Source: Bacillota bacterium
GTDB lineage: Bacteria > Bacillota > Clostridia > Lachnospirales > Lachnospiraceae
Direction of reading: 5' to 3'
NCBI GenBank assembly: GCA_023435895.1
Contig: JAEZLH010000024.1
Location: 116,221 to 180,220, forward strand
DNA length: 64,000 bases
Position numbers and translations under genes: made by a program. Below are positions 9,077 to 18,345 of the stretch, piece after piece. Position 1 is the first letter of the stretch. The number at the start of each line of letters is the position of its first letter. The notes under the pieces are model-generated. The model had not been told where the DNA came from. It saw only the letters and a list, made by a program, of their open reading frames with translations, and made no database searches.

Positions 9077-10678
9077 CTACAGATTATCTACCGCAGCTCT
9101 CTCAATTGCAAGCCCCTTCTTATAGCGCTCCATAAACGCTTCAAAGCCTGCCACATCCTTGGCATCCGGTGCTATTGTTGAACTGGTTTCTCCCGCGAAT
9201 ACTTTTTGTGCAAGGAAATCTTCCAGTGTTTCGCCGTTCTTCTTATTCACCAGGTAGGAAGCGAGCAGGGCAATTCCCCATGCTCCGCCTTCACTTGCTG
9301 TTTCCATAACGGTTACCGGAACATTCAGGGCTGCTGCCATAATACTCTGTCCAACGCCTTTCGTCTTAAACAGACCACCATGTCCAAGAATCTCATCCAA
9401 TTTTACCTTTTCTTCCTTCTGAAGAATATCAAGTCCAATCTTTAATGCGCCAAGTGCGGTGTAAAGATGCACTCTCATAAAGTTTGCAAGAGAGAATTTG
9501 CTTTCGGAGGATCTTACAAACAACGGTCTTCCCTCTTCAAAATGAGTCATGTGCTCACCGGATAAGTAACCGTAAGCTAATAATCCGCCGCAATCTGCAT
9601 CACCTTGAAGAGCGAGATTGTAAAGAGTTCCATATAATTTATTCATATCCGCTTCCATGCCCATTGCTTTGGCGAATTCATCAAACAGACCTACCCAAGC
9701 ATTTAAGTCGGAGGAACAGTTGTTGGAATGAGCCATACCTACAAGGCTTCCAGTGGGTGTGGTAACGAGATCAATTTCCTCATATACCTTTGAAAGTTCC
9801 TGTTCCAGAACGATCATTGCAAATACGGAGGTTCCCGCAGATACATTACCCGTACGCTTTCCAACGCTGTTGGTCGCTACCATACCGGTGCCTGCATCGC
9901 CTTCGGGAGGACAGAGAGGAATTCCCGCCTGTAACTCCCCATTTACATCTAATAACTTAGCACCTTCCACGGTTAAAACTCCGGCACTTTCCCCTGCAGT
10001 CAGTACATCCGGAACGATTTCTTCCAGCTTCCAGGGAAGCTTCTCATCCTTAACCAATTCATTGAACTGCTCTATCATACGTTGATTAAACTTCTTGGTT
10101 TCCAAATCGATAGGGAAGAAGCCGGAGGCTTCGCCTACACCAAGCACCTTCTGTCCGGTTAATTTCCAGTGAATATAACCGGCAAGGGTTGTCTGAAATT
10201 CAATCTCTGAAACATGCTTTTCTTTATTCAGAATTGCCTGATAAAGATGTGCAATGCTCCATCGTTGAGGAATATGATAATTGAATACCTCAGTTAACTT
10301 CTCTGAAGCTTCCCCTGTTATATTATTACGCCAGGTACGGAAAGGAACCAGAAGTGTTCCTTCTTTATCAAATGCCATATATCCGTGCATCATACCGCTA
10401 AAACCAATGGCTCCTACAGTTGTTAAGGTAACTCCATATTTTCGTTTCACTTCACTTGCCAAACTTTGATAGCTGTTTTGAACGCCCTTCCACACATCCT
10501 CTAGGCTATACGTCCAAATGTTATCAATTAAGCTATTCTCCCAGTCATGACTTCCTGATGCGATGGAAACATTGTCTTCTCCTATTAGAACGGCTTTAAT
10601 ACGTGTTGATCCAAGCTCTATACCTAGATATGTTTTTGAATTTGCTATCGCTTTCGCCACTTCATTTTCAAAACTCAT
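9077..10678 (-). CDS. FGGY-family sugar kinase, probable L-ribulokinase
   Basis: 533 residues. The N-terminal half has the ATP-binding phosphate-1 loop LGIELGSTRIKAVLI (about 18-32) and substrate-side GFSGMMHGY; the second half has GNVSAGTSVFAMIV and the adenosine region GHGGLFKTKGVGQ with EGGAWGIALLA. FGGY kinases phosphorylate pentuloses and related sugars. This subgroup is often labelled xylulokinase by similarity, but its position with araD and araA argues that it phosphorylates L-ribulose, step 2 of arabinose breakdown (AraB role). GGGAGG precedes the ATG. A 441-bp gap separates it from araD, so it may have its own promoter. Confidence 0.88.
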   Translation of the reverse strand: MSFENEVAKAIANSKTYLGIELGSTRIKAVLIGEDNVSIASGSHDWENSLIDNIWTYSLEDVWKGVQNSYQSLASEVKRKYGVTLTTVGAIGFSGMMHGYMAFDKEGTLLVPFRTWRNNITGEASEKLTEVFNYHIPQRWSIAHLYQAILNKEKHVSEIEFQTTLAGYIHWKLTGQKVLGVGEASGFFPIDLETKKFNQRMIEQFNELVKDEKLPWKLEEIVPDVLTAGESAGVLTVEGAKLLDVNGELQAGIPLCPPEGDAGTGMVATNSVGKRTGNVSAGTSVFAMIVLEQELSKVYEEIDLVTTPTGSLVGMAHSNNCSSDLNAWVGLFDEFAKAMGMEADMNKLYGTLYNLALQGDADCGGLLAYGYLSGEHMTHFEEGRPLFVRSSESKFSLANFMRVHLYTALGALKIGLDILQKEEKVKLDEILGHGGLFKTKGVGQSIMAAALNVPVTVMETASEGGAWGIALLASYLVNKKNGETLEDFLAQKVFAGETSSTIAPDAKDVAGFEAFMERYKKGLAIERAAVDNL

Positions 10679-11119
10679 GAGTAAATCCTCCCTTTCTTCT
10701 ATTACATCTCTTTCTTTTATTGCAGCTTCTTTTTTATTACGTCTCTTTGTTTATAACATCTTTTTGTTTGTGATCCCCTGATGTTTATCCAAGACTGCCC
10801 TATGATAATATTATAAACCTTAAAATACCCAATACGAAAGGGAAAATATATACCGATATACGAATATATTTTCCTATGTATTCAACTATAAGCAGGCATT
10901 TGGGAACAACTAAGTTATCCGATATTGATTACAAAATAGATCTATGTACTTTACAGTACGCTGTATTTATGCTTTTCTCCCGCCATTAAGAATATCTATT
11001 ATGCATACAATAACGTCACCTATTGTTATTCACAATCACCTATAACGATTACCTATACGAAATGAATTCTTTTGCTCCAATTGCTTTTCACAGCTACTCA
11101 TTATGATATTGGAATCAAA
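10679..11119. other. Intergenic region with imperfect T-rich repeats
   Basis: 441 bp between araD and the kinase gene. At 10698-10770 three imperfect copies of a TATTACATCTCTTT-like unit occur in the kinase leader. No hairpin or member of the dispersed repeat family is seen. The kinase promoter should lie here but no convincing -35/-10 pair stands out. Confidence 0.4.
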
Positions 11120-11815
11120 TTAGTTCTGTCCGTAATACGCATTACTGCCATGCTTACGAAGATAATGTTTATCGGCAATGGTCTGAGGTGCTGGCTTTAC
11201 CTGTGAATTAATCTGTTCGGTATAGGCTGCCATTTTTGATACTTCCTCTAATACAACTGCATTATGAACTGCATCAAAAGCGTCCTTCCCCCAAGTAAAT
11301 GGACCATGGTTACAACAAAGAATTCCCGGCATACTAAGTGCGCTGATGTTACCATTTGTCAGAGTCTCGATAATAACAAGCCCGGTATTCTTCTCATATT
11401 CGCCGTTGATTTCTTCTTCGGTCAGACTTCTTGCACATGGAATTTCACCATAGAAATAATCCGCGTGAGTGGTTCCGTATAAAGGAATGCTTCTTCCTGC
11501 TTGTGCCCAGGAGGTTGCCCAGGTGGAGTGAGTATGTACCACTCCGCCAAGTTCCGGATACTTTTTATACAACTCAATATGAGTGGCGGTATCGGAAGAA
11601 GGCTTATATTTTCCTTCAATTCGATTTCCCTCCAGATCCATTACTACCATATCTTCCGGTTTCATGTTGTCATAATCTACACCGCTTGGTTTGATTACAA
11701 AATATCCGCTTTCACGGTCAATTCCGCTGACATTACCCCAGGTATAAGTGATGAGCCCGCGCTTTGGAAGCTCCATATTTGCTTGATATACGATTTCTTT
11801 TAATTGTTCTAGCAT
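11120..11815 (-). CDS. araD: L-ribulose-5-phosphate 4-epimerase
   Basis: 231 residues of the class II aldolase/AraD fold. Visible motifs: GLITYTWGNVSGIDR, the phosphate-binding IKPSGVDYD, TATHIELYKKYPELGGVVHTHS with the Zn-ligand His pair, and the later CNHGPFTWG. It converts L-ribulose 5-phosphate to D-xylulose 5-phosphate, which enters the pentose phosphate pathway. Length and motifs match AraD throughout. It starts at ATG behind GGAAAGGA. It is flanked by araA upstream and the FGGY kinase downstream, all on the minus strand but separated by 338 and 441 bp, so the three may not share one mRNA. Confidence 0.96.
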   Translation of the reverse strand: MLEQLKEIVYQANMELPKRGLITYTWGNVSGIDRESGYFVIKPSGVDYDNMKPEDMVVMDLEGNRIEGKYKPSSDTATHIELYKKYPELGGVVHTHSTWATSWAQAGRSIPLYGTTHADYFYGEIPCARSLTEEEINGEYEKNTGLVIIETLTNGNISALSMPGILCCNHGPFTWGKDAFDAVHNAVVLEEVSKMAAYTEQINSQVKPAPQTIADKHYLRKHGSNAYYGQN

Positions 11816-12025
11816 AACGATCCTTTCCTGTCCCTTACTAATATTACCGATTTCATTCTGAGATTAGGGTGCCACAAAGCCCCCTTTAACATTGTCCACT
11901 AATGATTTTCACAAAGCATAAGAACAATTACGCCTATGATGATTCATAAGATATTTAATTTTTCTTGATTCATCTTCGTTCAGAAGTCTTTTGGCTTTGT
12001 GCTAATCACTATTGTAACAACATAT

Positions 12026-12100
12026 GATTATTGAGGTGTCAAAAGGCCGTTCAACAGAGTTCACACATTATAGATAGGCCTTTTGACACTTTAAACATAG
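12026..12100. repeat. Dispersed palindromic repeat, copy near araD
   Basis: The motif GAGGTGTCAAAAGGCC and its near-complement GGCCTTTTGACAC flank an internal CAACAGAGTT core. The same core and ends recur at 22847, 24445, 34267 and 34900. It fills most of the araA-araD gap (11816-12153), which otherwise shows only a partial copy of the second repeat family (CACAAAGC and CTTTGTGC). Confidence 0.8.
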
Positions 12101-12153
12101 ATCTTGACACTAATATTTTTTAATGGAACGCATTAGAATTCCCACAATATTTT

Positions 12154-13650
12154 TTAACGGAATGCGATAGAATTCCATCTTAATTCATTCTTAAAGTTTC
12201 TGATTGTAGTCGCTTTATCGATTACTACCGTCTCAATTCCCATCGCAGCTGCCCAGTCACACATCTGCTCTGAGGTCAAATCATAGGAGAAAGCGGTATG
12301 ATGTGCGCCACCTGCTAAAATCCAAGCTTCTGCGCCTACTGCAAGACTCGGTTCCGGACGCCAGAACGCGGATGCTACCGGAAGCTTCGGCATCTGTGTC
12401 TCCTGAGGAAGGCATTCCACATCATTTAAGATCAAACGGAAGCGAGTACCAAGATCAATTAAGGAAGCTGCTACACCCTTACCAGGTTTGGAGGTAAATA
12501 CTAGTCTTGCAGGGTCTTCTCTGTTACCCATCGTCAATGGAGATACCTTAATTCCTACTTTGCCTTCTGCAATGGTCGGGCATACCTCAAGCATATGAGC
12601 CTGAAGAATCCCTTCCTTACCTGGAGCCAAATGGTAGGTGTAATCTTCCATAAAGGAGGTACCTTTTGCATCCTTAACTCCTTGTGTCATAAGCTTCATC
12701 AAACGAACCATGGCTGCAGTCTTCCAGTCGCCTTCGCCGCCAAAGCCGTAACCTTTTTCCATCAAACGCTGGATTGCCAGACCGGGAAGCTGATTCAGAC
12801 CGGAAAGCACCTCAAAGTTTGTTACAATTGCATGATAATCCTTCTCTACCAGGAATTTCTCAAAGCCAAGCTCGATACCAGCCTGTACTCCAACATGTCT
12901 CCTAAATTCCTTCGGATCTCTGCCTTCCAGTATAATATCATATTTTTCATAATATTCATCTAACAATGCGTTAATATCGCCTTCGGATACCTGCTGTACA
13001 TATTCTGCAATGTCAGTAATATTATAAGCGTCAATCTCCCATCCGAATTTGATGTGTGCCTCCACCTTATCTCCTTCGGTAACCGCAACATTACGCATAT
13101 TATCGCCTACACGAAGTACTCTGAGATGACTGCTTTCAATGATACCGATTGCAGTAAACATCCAGCCTGCGATGCGTTCCTGTACAGTGTTATCTTCCCA
13201 GTAACCTACAACAACCTTTCTTTCCAGACCCATTCTGCTGACAATATGTCCAAATTCTCTATCTCCATGAGCAGATTGGTTGGTGTTCATAAAGTCCATA
13301 TCAATGGTATCATAGGGAATATCACGATTAAACTGGGTGTGAAGATGTAATAGTGGCTTTCTAAATTCCTGAAGACCTAAAATCCATGATTTTGCAGGGG
13401 AGAAAGTATGCATCCAGGTAATGACGCCTGCGCAGTTTTCATCTGCATTGGCAGCATTGAATAATTGTCGGATGGATTCGTTACTGATGAGGGTTGGTTT
13501 CCAAACCACCTCAAAGGGCAATACACCTGATTTATTTAAGCCTTCTACCATAATTTTAGAATGCTGTGCTACGACCTCCAAGCATTCCTCTCCGTAAAGT
13601 GCCTGTGAACCGGTTGCAAACCAGAACTGATATTTTTTTGATGATAACAT
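12154..13650 (-). CDS. araA: L-arabinose isomerase
   Basis: 498 residues, full length for AraA. It begins with the family start KYQFWFATGSQALYGEE and contains NADENCAGVITWMHTFSPAK, GDREFGHIVSRM, GYGFGGEGDWKTAAM and ILAGGAHHTAFS, which include the metal-binding Glu and His positions. It isomerises L-arabinose to L-ribulose in the cytoplasm. The start follows ATAGGAGG at good spacing. The AraC-type gene 165 bp upstream on the same strand is its likely activator. Confidence 0.98.
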   Translation of the reverse strand: MLSSKKYQFWFATGSQALYGEECLEVVAQHSKIMVEGLNKSGVLPFEVVWKPTLISNESIRQLFNAANADENCAGVITWMHTFSPAKSWILGLQEFRKPLLHLHTQFNRDIPYDTIDMDFMNTNQSAHGDREFGHIVSRMGLERKVVVGYWEDNTVQERIAGWMFTAIGIIESSHLRVLRVGDNMRNVAVTEGDKVEAHIKFGWEIDAYNITDIAEYVQQVSEGDINALLDEYYEKYDIILEGRDPKEFRRHVGVQAGIELGFEKFLVEKDYHAIVTNFEVLSGLNQLPGLAIQRLMEKGYGFGGEGDWKTAAMVRLMKLMTQGVKDAKGTSFMEDYTYHLAPGKEGILQAHMLEVCPTIAEGKVGIKVSPLTMGNREDPARLVFTSKPGKGVAASLIDLGTRFRLILNDVECLPQETQMPKLPVASAFWRPEPSLAVGAEAWILAGGAHHTAFSYDLTSEQMCDWAAAMGIETVVIDKATTIRNFKNELRWNSIAFR

Positions 13651-13815
13651 AATTGAATACCTCCTATAAATGATGGGATTAACATTACCTTATAGCAATA
13701 TTATATTTCACCCCTGCTGGACAGACAATTGCTCCATCCTACTATTCGGCTCAAAAAGTTACCTATTCCTACTGCAATTCTTGTCACTACTAACCACTCT
13801 TCGTGAATATGCTTA

Positions 13816-14853
13816 TTATTTTCTCATCTTTGCCGGTGTTACTCCGTATTTATCCACAAAGATCCGATAAAAGTACCCCTTGTTCTGATAGCCAACCCGC
13901 TCTGCCACCTCGTCTATGGTAAGTTTTGTGCTCTTAATCAGCCTCTTAGCATTCCGAAGACGGATCTCCTGTACATACTCTAGATAGGTCATTCCATGCT
14001 TATCCTTCAAAATACGATTATAGTAATCCTCATTAAAATGGAATTTGGATACAAGATCCTTTACTGTAATGGTAGCGTAATTCTCTTCAATAAATGCGGT
14101 AATTTCCTCATAGATTAACCAGTTCATCCTTTTTCTTTGTTCATTGGAAAGACTGAAATCGCACATAGTACTGAGATAGTGAAGAATTCGGATGATTAGT
14201 CCCTTGCCGATATATTTCGTGGCACTGTCATTGCATTCTAACTCCTCCAACAGCATCAAAAGCCAGTGTTCCAGCTGTTTGTCCTCTGGGTTTTTTGGCT
14301 TAAAATGAAGAAACTGGCGATTATCCTTTTGTTTCATTAAGGCCATGCGCAGGAAGTTAAGTAGCTTTTCTTCCCCGATATTTTCAACCATGACCTGATC
14401 AAAGATATCATTCGCCAGACCAATGAACAGGATAATACTATTCTCACTACCTAAGTAATCCTGATGAGGGCAGTTCTTATCAATCAGGCAGAGTTCCCCT
14501 TTTTTAAACAGGATATCCTTCCCCATAATTCTTTGTTTGAACTCTCCATCCACAATATAGGCAAGCTCAATAAAGTCATGAGTATGATATTGGGTCTTTG
14601 CCCCGGGGGTAAAGTCACATTGATAATGAAAGGCACGGAAAAAAGGCTTTATGGTTGCATAAAGCCTTCCTGCATGATTGATATTCCACCCCAGAACAAA
14701 GATATCTTCCTTGTCCTCTAAGGGAAAGGTTTTTACATCTACCCGGTCAATGGCGTACTCGGGACACATAATCCTCTGCCCCAATTCACTTGTTTCGGTT
14801 ATCTTCTCGCCGTTATTTCTCATTATCTCAAGACAGTAATCACTTAATTCCAT
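13816..14853 (-). CDS. AraC-family transcriptional regulator, probable arabinose activator
   Basis: 345 residues. The N-terminal half is a cupin-like sensor domain (GAKTQYHTHDFIELAYIVDGE, about 85-150) and the C-terminal 100 residues are the double HTH (FHFNEDYYNRILKDKHGM, then IDEVAERVGYQNKGYFYRIF ending GVTPAKMRK). The next gene downstream is araA, so it very probably senses L-arabinose or a linked oligosaccharide and controls the arabinose genes. The ribosome site (GGGG) is weak. It is not related in sequence organisation to the GntR-type AraR of Bacillus. Confidence 0.88.
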   Translation of the reverse strand: MELSDYCLEIMRNNGEKITETSELGQRIMCPEYAIDRVDVKTFPLEDKEDIFVLGWNINHAGRLYATIKPFFRAFHYQCDFTPGAKTQYHTHDFIELAYIVDGEFKQRIMGKDILFKKGELCLIDKNCPHQDYLGSENSIILFIGLANDIFDQVMVENIGEEKLLNFLRMALMKQKDNRQFLHFKPKNPEDKQLEHWLLMLLEELECNDSATKYIGKGLIIRILHYLSTMCDFSLSNEQRKRMNWLIYEEITAFIEENYATITVKDLVSKFHFNEDYYNRILKDKHGMTYLEYVQEIRLRNAKRLIKSTKLTIDEVAERVGYQNKGYFYRIFVDKYGVTPAKMRK

Positions 14854-15154
14854 GGCAATACCCCGCTTAAAATGAGTTATCTATATCTCTCATTTTAGCA
14901 CTATTGGAGCGGTTCGTCCACCTGTTAGTAGAAGGGTTTTTCTCTTGGTTTGCTCTTTATAAACAGCTTGGATCAAATCTAATATCATCATTCATATTTT
15001 CTTCGTAACGTTATCAATAACGAGAAAAACGAGTTTCCTTCGCCTATTGGTTGAATGAAATAATCCCTACTCTTGTTTTTCCCCAGCCAATGTAATAGAA
15101 TGATACTAATTGCGCCATGCAAAATAGAATTCAAGCAAAAGAGGTATTTCGTTT
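14854..15154. other. Divergent intergenic region
   Basis: 301 bp between the AraC-type gene and the EamA transporter. It should contain two divergent promoters. A TAACGTTATCAATAACG stretch near 15006 is a possible operator, but I cannot assign it. Confidence 0.4.
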
Positions 15155-16084
15155 ATGAAACAAAAATCGTTACTCGGAAATTCCATGTTACTCCTTTCCG
15201 CGTTTATCTGGGGAATTGCTTTTGTAGCCCAGAGGGTGGGAGGCGGGTTAATCGGTCCCTTCACCTTCAATGCCGTCCGTATGTTGATTGGTGGATTAAC
15301 CCTGCTCCCCTGCATTTATCTGTTGCGGAACAGAGGTGAAAAGCCACAAAACATCCCAAATTCCCAAAAATCTTATTTTCAAGAAAACAAGCGGTTATTA
15401 AAGGGCGGGCTTATTTGTGGTACTGTTTTATTTATCGCCTGCAACCTACAACAAATCGGTGTTACCTATTCCTCCGCCTCAAAGGCCGGTTTCATTACTG
15501 CTTTATATATTATTATCGTCCCCATTATCGGTATCTTTTTCAAAAAACGTCCGGGAATCACTTTATGGATTAGTATTCTCATCGCATTATCGGGCATTTA
15601 TCTTTTATGTGTGAAACAAGGCTTTAGCTTGGCAAAAGAAGATCTTTTACTAATCCTAAGTGCTTTTCTTTTCTCCATACATATATTGGCCATTGATCAC
15701 TTTTCGCCTATTGTGGATGGTGTCAAGCTGTCCTGTCTTCAATTTTTTGTATGTGGATTCTTTTCCTTTATCGCCATGCTACTTGTTGAGACACCTAAGT
15801 TATCTCCCATTCTTCAGGCATGGATACCGCTTCTGTATACAGGTGTCTTATCCTGTGGTATTGCTTATACCTTTCAGATATTAGGGCAAAAGAGAGTAAG
15901 CCCTGTTATTGCGTCCTTGATTATGAGTCTGGAATCCGTGTTTTCAGCACTTGGTGGGTGGATTATCCTTGGTGAATCACTTCGTCCAAGAGAGATGTTC
16001 GGATGCATCTTGCTTTTTATGGCGATTATATTAGCACAGTTGCCGGTTAATACAAAAAATAGTAAGGTTGAGTTATCGGAATGA
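15155..16084 (+). CDS. EamA/DMT-superfamily transporter
   Basis: 309 residues with two EamA repeats and about 10 membrane helices. Repeat 1 begins LLLSAFIWGIAFVAQRVGGG and includes the family signature YSSASKAGFITALYIIIVP. Repeat 2 ends with VSPVIASLIMSLESVFSALG and a GESLRPREMFGCILLF helix. These exporters move amino acids, nucleosides or drugs out of the cell; the substrate cannot be read here. AAGAGGT precedes the ATG. Monocistronic and closed by two hairpins. Confidence 0.9.
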   Translation: MKQKSLLGNSMLLLSAFIWGIAFVAQRVGGGLIGPFTFNAVRMLIGGLTLLPCIYLLRNRGEKPQNIPNSQKSYFQENKRLLKGGLICGTVLFIACNLQQIGVTYSSASKAGFITALYIIIVPIIGIFFKKRPGITLWISILIALSGIYLLCVKQGFSLAKEDLLLILSAFLFSIHILAIDHFSPIVDGVKLSCLQFFVCGFFSFIAMLLVETPKLSPILQAWIPLLYTGVLSCGIAYTFQILGQKRVSPVIASLIMSLESVFSALGGWIILGESLRPREMFGCILLFMAIILAQLPVNTKNSKVELSE

Positions 16085-16130
16085 TATTATTGGCTTAATT
16101 GATTAATAAACTACGGCTCTTCGGAGCGTA

Positions 16131-16167
16131 AAAATGCCCTTGACGAGCAATCTCGCCAGGGCATTTT
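16131..16167. terminator. Strong hairpin after the EamA gene
   Basis: AAAATGCCCT pairs with AGGGCATTTT around an inner CGAG/CTCG stem. With A-run and T-run on opposite sides it can terminate in either direction. Confidence 0.8.
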
Positions 16168-16191
16168 CAGTTTGGGTATCAATGTACAAAA

Positions 16192-16238
16192 GGATGTTTT
16201 AAACACCTATTTCAGGCATTCAAAACATCCAGTTTTTT
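16192..16238 (+). terminator. Second hairpin with T-tract
   Basis: GGATGTTTT (16192-16200) pairs with AAAACATCC (16222-16230), followed by GTTTTTT. It backs up the hairpin at 16131. Confidence 0.6.
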
Positions 16239-16329
16239 CAATTTAAATCAAAAGGCTCCGTATCCCTTTTTCATATTTAAGTCCACAACATAACTATATG
16301 CACCAAATTATTTAATTTCTTGTAACCCC

Positions 16330-17721
16330 CTATTTCCGATCAAATTTCAGCTGATAAGCATCCGTTAGATAATACTTAGGCTGTGAAATTTTTAACCTTA
16401 TCGTTCCTTTATCCCCTTTCTCTAGACCATAATATACCGTAGATTCAATATCGTTCCTATCAAGCATTGAACTATAGCCCCCACTCTGAGGCGTTCCCCA
16501 AAAATTTATTCTAATAAACTCAGCACTAAACATGGAAAGATTACTCCGTTTATTCTCATATTGGATATTCAACATCAGACTATCGTTGCCATTGCTATCC
16601 TTATTAATCCTTTTCACACTAACAATTGTCATCGTACTATCCTTAAATTTTACTTTTTTATTCACATTAATCACTTGGTCAGCGTTAGGAATAGGTAGAG
16701 ATATCTTCTTATCCTCATTGCTTTGAACGATAATATAAGGGACATTTAAAGTAAAGTTGTTATCATTAGATCTCACTTTGAAGACATATTTCTGGCTTAC
16801 ATTAAAATCGTCAGATAAAGAATACGCTTTTGTTCCGCTGTTTGTTTCAAGATTTAAATCATCACCCTTATATCCATAATATATTTTATTAAAGGAATTA
16901 ATTCGATATTTGCTCTTATTGATTGCGTATAAATTCACCTCCACCTGATCGCCATGAAATACCGGAACCGCAGTCAGAGAAATATCATTATGACAGTCCG
17001 TAGCACCAATTTGCTCAAGATTATTGTAAGTTTGATAATCCTTAAGTTTAAATTCCAAGGATAAATTATAATCCTTGTAAGCTAATTTGTAGGTTGTGTC
17101 TTTATTAATCTCATCCGGCTTTAATTTATAGGTATAATTAAATGTATCTATTTCTCCACTACCTGATGAACCCGTGTATTCCGTATATTCCTGGTTTTTT
17201 GTATATAATCTGATATTAGGTTTTTTCAACTGATTGCTTTTTTGCAACTTTTCATATTCCTGCTTATATTTTATTAATTGTTCCTCGGAATAGTTTTTTC
17301 GCCTCAAAGAAAACATAACGGTTATGCTGTCTTTCGAAGCAATTGCATTATTAAGTGTTAAAATGACCTCATCATTTTCAGTGGATACCATATCCCTTAA
17401 AATATAATTGATACTTTCATTGTTTTCATAAATTCCAACGCCGGGTATAAAACTAAACATTTGGCTAATGGCTGCTTTCACATTATCAAATCCAACAGCC
17501 GATAGGGATAGTATTAGAATGGCTACTGCTGCAGCGGCACCCGCAAGCACTCTTCTCGGTGCATAGTTATGCTTTGATTTAATACCTGCTTTGCTAAAAA
17601 CTGATTTTCTAATCCGTGCTTTGACTTTCTTATGGATATCAATATTAACATCATAATTTAATAATCTTTCGGCTTCCTCAATTTCAAGATCATCAAATAT
17701 ATCCAAAACTTTATCTTCCAT
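16330..17721 (-). CDS. DUF4179-type membrane protein, probable anti-sigma factor
   Basis: 463 residues. The first 75 are cytoplasmic (including EEAERLLNYDVNIDIHKKVK), one membrane helix follows (about 58-80, VLAGAAAAVAILILSLSAVGF), and about 380 residues lie outside. The segment after the helix, VKAAISQMFSFIPGVGIYE, is typical of DUF4179 proteins that are encoded with ECF sigma factors. Its ATG overlaps the sigma-factor stop (TAATG), so the two are translationally coupled. By analogy it holds the sigma factor inactive until an extracellular signal is sensed. The extracellular beta-rich domain has no motif I can name. Confidence 0.82.
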   Translation of the reverse strand: MEDKVLDIFDDLEIEEAERLLNYDVNIDIHKKVKARIRKSVFSKAGIKSKHNYAPRRVLAGAAAAVAILILSLSAVGFDNVKAAISQMFSFIPGVGIYENNESINYILRDMVSTENDEVILTLNNAIASKDSITVMFSLRRKNYSEEQLIKYKQEYEKLQKSNQLKKPNIRLYTKNQEYTEYTGSSGSGEIDTFNYTYKLKPDEINKDTTYKLAYKDYNLSLEFKLKDYQTYNNLEQIGATDCHNDISLTAVPVFHGDQVEVNLYAINKSKYRINSFNKIYYGYKGDDLNLETNSGTKAYSLSDDFNVSQKYVFKVRSNDNNFTLNVPYIIVQSNEDKKISLPIPNADQVINVNKKVKFKDSTMTIVSVKRINKDSNGNDSLMLNIQYENKRSNLSMFSAEFIRINFWGTPQSGGYSSMLDRNDIESTVYYGLEKGDKGTIRLKISQPKYYLTDAYQLKFDRK

Positions 17722-18275
17722 TAAAGAACACCTCCTAATGATTGCCTAAGCTTTATTAATCCACGCGAAACCCTTTTATCAACGGTGTTTTCCTTCAGAT
17801 GCAATGATTTTGCAATTGCTTTTGTACTTTGCCCCCAATAATATTTTCTAATAAATATCTCACGGTCCGGCTGACCTAACGCATTTATCTCTTGTATCAG
17901 GATGTTTCTCGCCTCACGGTTAATGATTTCAGCTTCGATATTCGTATTCGAGGTTATTTCACCCTGCTTTTCATCATCAATTGATATATTTTGAACATTT
18001 GAATTCTTTTTTCTGAAATGATCAATGGCCTTCCTCTTAGCAATTACTGATAAGTAAGCTTTTATAGAGCCCTTCTGTAAATCAATATGGTCCCGATTTT
18101 TATAGAAATCAAAAATTATATCACTTACACACTCCTCAATGTCCTCCGTTGAACTGCTCGAAAGTTTACTGTAAACAATGGTATAAACCAGCCCTGAATA
18201 ACACTGTATCAATTTATCCAGTCCACGTTCAGGATTGTTTTGCAGAAGTGCTAATAAATCTTTGTCCAGAATCAT
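17721..18275 (-). CDS. ECF-type RNA polymerase sigma factor
   Basis: 184 residues from the ATG at 18275, chosen because AAGGAGGGGG lies 8 nt upstream and an upstream Met would overlap proS. Region 2 includes YSGLVYTIVYSKL and GSIKAYLSVIAKRKAIDHFRKKN. Region 4 holds LGQPDREIFIRKYYWGQ and the HTH TKAIAKSLHLKENTVDKRV. It directs RNA polymerase to a stress or surface regulon and is paired with the overlapping DUF4179 gene. A sigma-A-like promoter lies at 18306-18334. Confidence 0.9.
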   Translation of the reverse strand: MILDKDLLALLQNNPERGLDKLIQCYSGLVYTIVYSKLSSSSTEDIEECVSDIIFDFYKNRDHIDLQKGSIKAYLSVIAKRKAIDHFRKKNSNVQNISIDDEKQGEITSNTNIEAEIINREARNILIQEINALGQPDREIFIRKYYWGQSTKAIAKSLHLKENTVDKRVSRGLIKLRQSLGGVL

Positions 18276-18305
18276 TGTATCAACCCCCTCCTTATATAAT
18301 CGGTT

Positions 18306-18334
18306 ATTATATACATTCGTAAGTATTGTTGCAA
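18306..18334 (-). promoter_or_regulatory. Sigma-A-like promoter of the ECF operon
   Basis: Minus strand -35 TTGCAA (18334-18329), 17-bp spacer, -10 TATAAT (18311-18306), 31 nt before the sigma-factor ATG. This makes the ECF unit independent of proS upstream. Confidence 0.65.
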
Positions 18335-18345
18335 ATCTGACATGA